Origin: Halodesulfovibrio sp.
GTDB lineage: Bacteria; Desulfobacterota; Desulfovibrionia; Desulfovibrionales; Desulfovibrionaceae
Direction: 5' to 3'
DNA length: 64,000 bases
Assembly (NCBI RefSeq): GCF_025210605.1
Contig: NZ_JAOARI010000013.1
Span: forward strand, 152,581 to 216,580
Notes under the pieces: generated by a model
Seen by the model: only the letters and a program-made list of their open reading frames with translations
The model's database searches: none
Told to the model about the DNA's origin: nothing
Shown here: in pieces, positions 62,181 to 64,000 of the stretch
Position numbering within the stretch: the stretch's first letter is position 1
Layout of the letters: each line of letters opens with the position of its first letter
Program-made: the position numbers and the translations under genes

Positions 62181-62927
62181 TCATTCATTCGGCAGATCAC
62201 ATGATTCTGTTCCAGTGGTTTCGCCAGTCGCATCTTCGCGCACTTTTTTCATGCGTTGTTGGGCATGTTGATTGAATATATGCAAAATTCCCATGCCGCC
62301 GTGTCCAAAGTAAAAGAGTACAAAAGGTATTGCCACAATGCGGTGGGCAGCGAGAATGTCCCATGATATATCCAGATTTTGAAGCCAGCAGACAAAAAAG
62401 AAGAAGCCCAAGGTGGTAAGGAGTAGCTGTATAATAAGTCCTAGTCCTTGTACTACTGCACCTAGTCCTCTAGGGCGTAACCTTGGAAGTTGCATTTGTT
62501 CAAGAATAATGAACGGGCGGGTTTCTTTATCTACTTTTTTTAGATCACTAACTTTGAGTCGTATCTGGAAAAGTGTTTTGAAATCATCTTTTATTTCGGC
62601 AAATTTTCCGAATGCATACGGATACAGCCATTCCAATCCTTTTCGTTTTATCACGTCGTAGCTGAAAAAAATTGTTACACCGAGCAACACAAGCCCGTTT
62701 AGCATGTGTAGCCATGTTGCAACAAAGTGGTATCCAATGTGCGAAACATTGCCGTCAGGTAAAAATGCTATAAATGGCGCAGCAATAAGCTGCACGGTTG
62801 TTCCTAGCATAATGTAAACGTGAGGGTATCTGATTCGTTTTAATCGCTGATGGGTTTTGAAATATGTGGTGAAAATGTTTCCAAAACACGAGGTTAAAAA
62901 GCTTAGTGATATTTTTTTGCGCCGCAT
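62181..62927 (-). CDS. Cytochrome b561-like membrane protein
   Basis: A 248-residue protein with four likely helices. His residues in HFVATWLHMLNG, LAAHRIVAIPF and FYFGHGGMGILHIF are placed as heme ligands of the b-type cytochrome subunits of the formate dehydrogenase gamma/b561 superfamily. No partner dehydrogenase is nearby. The frame starts at 62939, but GGAG at that ATG is the ribosome site for the second ATG (62927), which I use. Heme binding is inferred. Confidence 0.65.
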   Translation of the reverse strand: MRRKKISLSFLTSCFGNIFTTYFKTHQRLKRIRYPHVYIMLGTTVQLIAAPFIAFLPDGNVSHIGYHFVATWLHMLNGLVLLGVTIFFSYDVIKRKGLEWLYPYAFGKFAEIKDDFKTLFQIRLKVSDLKKVDKETRPFIILEQMQLPRLRPRGLGAVVQGLGLIIQLLLTTLGFFFFVCWLQNLDISWDILAAHRIVAIPFVLFYFGHGGMGILHIFNQHAQQRMKKVREDATGETTGTESCDLPNE

Positions 62928-63045
62928 ATAGTTCTCCATATGTTGAATCGAACTATATTTTACGCAGTGTGGTAGCTGGCAAATAGGATTTTTTGTGAAA
63001 GCGAGTTGGGGGAAGAATGGCGGGATGCTGTGGTGGTGCAGGGGA

Positions 63046-63092
63046 AAACAAAAACCGAGGGGGTGTCGCCTTGTATGCGCTCCCCCTCGGTT
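63046..63092 (-). terminator. Intrinsic terminator of the YrbL-like gene
   Basis: Stem AACCGAGGGGG with CCCCCTCGGTT around an 18-base loop, followed on the minus strand by TTTTTGTTTT, 46 bases after the stop. Confidence 0.82.
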
Positions 63093-63137
63093 AGGTTATT
63101 ATGCATTACGAATTCACTTGAATTACATGAAAATTTT

Positions 63138-63779
63138 CTAGCTCGCGGCATCAAGCGTTGTAATGGTTGTCCAATCTTGTGTCTTTGCTTCTCGGTATGC
63201 ACGCTGGAAATTACGCTTAACTTTCTGGCGAGTGAAGTATGGAATATATAAATTCAGTTGGCTACGATAGATGCGACGGTTTTTTTGAAAATCAATTAAA
63301 ACAGGAGTGTTGTCGTCACGTACAAGAATATTCCTGAGTGCTACACCAAAGTGATCGAGCGAATGCTTGTGGAACACATCGCGTCGCAGCTGTTCTAATT
63401 TATGAAAGAATGCATCTGGCAGAGGAGTACCTTTGTAATGATCTAGACTTGGAGCTGTTGTTCCTTCGCTAGTCATAACTCGCTCCATAACAAGCCCTCG
63501 TTCTCCGCATGAGGTCATGTGCATGCCGTCAATGTGTACAAAGTTTTCTTTAAGTGCATCAGGTACATGCTTAATGATTTTTTGATAATTGGAGTATTCA
63601 AATTCAAGCATGTTATCGATGCCGTATTTTTTCTTTGCAACAAGATTCGGATCGGGCTTGTCACCACGGTAGCTACGGTGCGGTGCCAGCACTTTAACAC
63701 ACATATCCGGTGCATCTTTAACAACATAGATATTACTCCAGCCACCGACTGAAGAAATTAACTCGCCAAGTTCAATCAT
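63138..63779 (-). CDS. YrbL-family kinase-like protein
   Basis: A 213-residue protein resembling the PhoP-network protein YrbL. The DHFGVALRNILVRDDNTPVLIDFQ segment looks like a protein-kinase catalytic loop plus metal-binding Asp, and VCVKVLAPHRSYRGDKPDPN-type N-terminal sequence carries a possible Lys. The family is common near LPS/cell-envelope genes. Substrate unknown. Confidence 0.7.
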   Translation of the reverse strand: MIELGELISSVGGWSNIYVVKDAPDMCVKVLAPHRSYRGDKPDPNLVAKKKYGIDNMLEFEYSNYQKIIKHVPDALKENFVHIDGMHMTSCGERGLVMERVMTSEGTTAPSLDHYKGTPLPDAFFHKLEQLRRDVFHKHSLDHFGVALRNILVRDDNTPVLIDFQKNRRIYRSQLNLYIPYFTRQKVKRNFQRAYREAKTQDWTTITTLDAAS

Positions 63780-63971
63780 AATTCTCTCTATACAATCATT
63801 AAATACTACTGGGGCAAAGACTGGGTTGTAGCGTCTTGCAAAACACTTATCAAGCTCCAGTAAGGGGGATGTCCATAAACGGAAGATTTTATATGGAGGC
63901 GAGGAATGTTTTTCCCTGAGATAGGCGCGGGTAAGGTAGGCAGACTAACGTTGGGTATGTTCTTGGCACGT

Positions 63972-64000
63972 AAAAAAAGGTCTCGCAATTGCGAGACCTT
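63972..64000 (-). terminator. Terminator of a gene beyond the right edge
   Basis: A 24-base perfect palindrome (63977-64000) with an A run on its left, giving a T run on the minus strand. It probably ends a minus-strand gene outside the window, or continues as a bidirectional terminator. Confidence 0.7.

Noticed and set aside
63806..63988. A 60-codon minus-strand frame at the right edge
   Set aside because: No ribosome site, it overlaps the terminator palindrome, and its composition is not protein-like.

Overview
The window is a chromosomal segment of a sulfate-reducing deltaproteobacterium (Desulfovibrionaceae type). The evidence is an alternative-heme-pathway radical SAM enzyme (AhbC), a ferredoxin:thioredoxin-reductase-like protein, a complete meso-diaminopimelate-type division and cell-wall cluster, zinc-ribbon/YIP1 proteins, RNase J, and an order frr-uppS-cdsA-dxr-rseP-tsaB. 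The fairly AT-rich base composition suggests a marine relative such as Halodesulfovibrio. The genus is inference. No rRNA, tRNA, transposase, phage or CRISPR was seen.

Layout. 0-7 kb: ahbC (minus), then three consecutive YIP1-family membrane proteins, a small conserved-looking protein, a lipoprotein, and a lone fliS. 7.5-19.2 kb, all minus: a housekeeping block read from right to left as rpsB-tsf, wecE-like aminotransferase and a glycosyltransferase, pyrH-frr, then uppS-cdsA-PLP decarboxylase-dxr-rseP-tsaB. 19.3-31 kb: mixed metabolic genes (FAH-family enzyme, RNase J with plsC, an EF-G paralogue with an altered G3 motif, a glutaredoxin/FTR pair, an amidohydrolase, two hotdog thioesterases, a VanX-like dipeptidase). 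31-44 kb, minus: transport. A MacAB-like exporter has its adaptor and ATPase at 39.4-41.4 kb and its two permeases at 31.2-33.6 kb. Two near-identical sodium:solute symporter modules and an orphan betaine-type binding protein lie in between. HD-GYP and pyruvate kinase genes follow. 44.1-61.5 kb, plus: the dcw cluster mraZ-rsmH-ftsL-ftsI-murE-murF-mraY-murD-ftsW-murG-murC-murB-ftsQ-ftsA-ftsZ. 61.6-64 kb: thioesterase, cytochrome-b-like protein and a YrbL-like protein.

The most notable find is a pair of amino-acid attenuators that control the two symporter modules. Each module is: leader peptide, intrinsic terminator, ~54-aa one-helix protein, symporter. The leader upstream of one module carries SYFYAYYGYR (Tyr run). 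The other carries NFLFAFFGFR (Phe run) at the same place. Both leaders share the same downstream CGSVECV segment, whose RNA can pair with the 5' arm of the terminator to form an antiterminator. This is classical ribosome-mediated attenuation. The codon content predicts that one symporter responds to tyrosine starvation and its paralogue to phenylalanine starvation, which points to tyrosine and phenylalanine as their substrates.

Other points: an apparent frameshift at the ftsI start, FtsZ with two C-terminal peptide motifs, a 10-bp-phased MraZ operator, and a MacAB-like operon that appears split by the symporter cassette.
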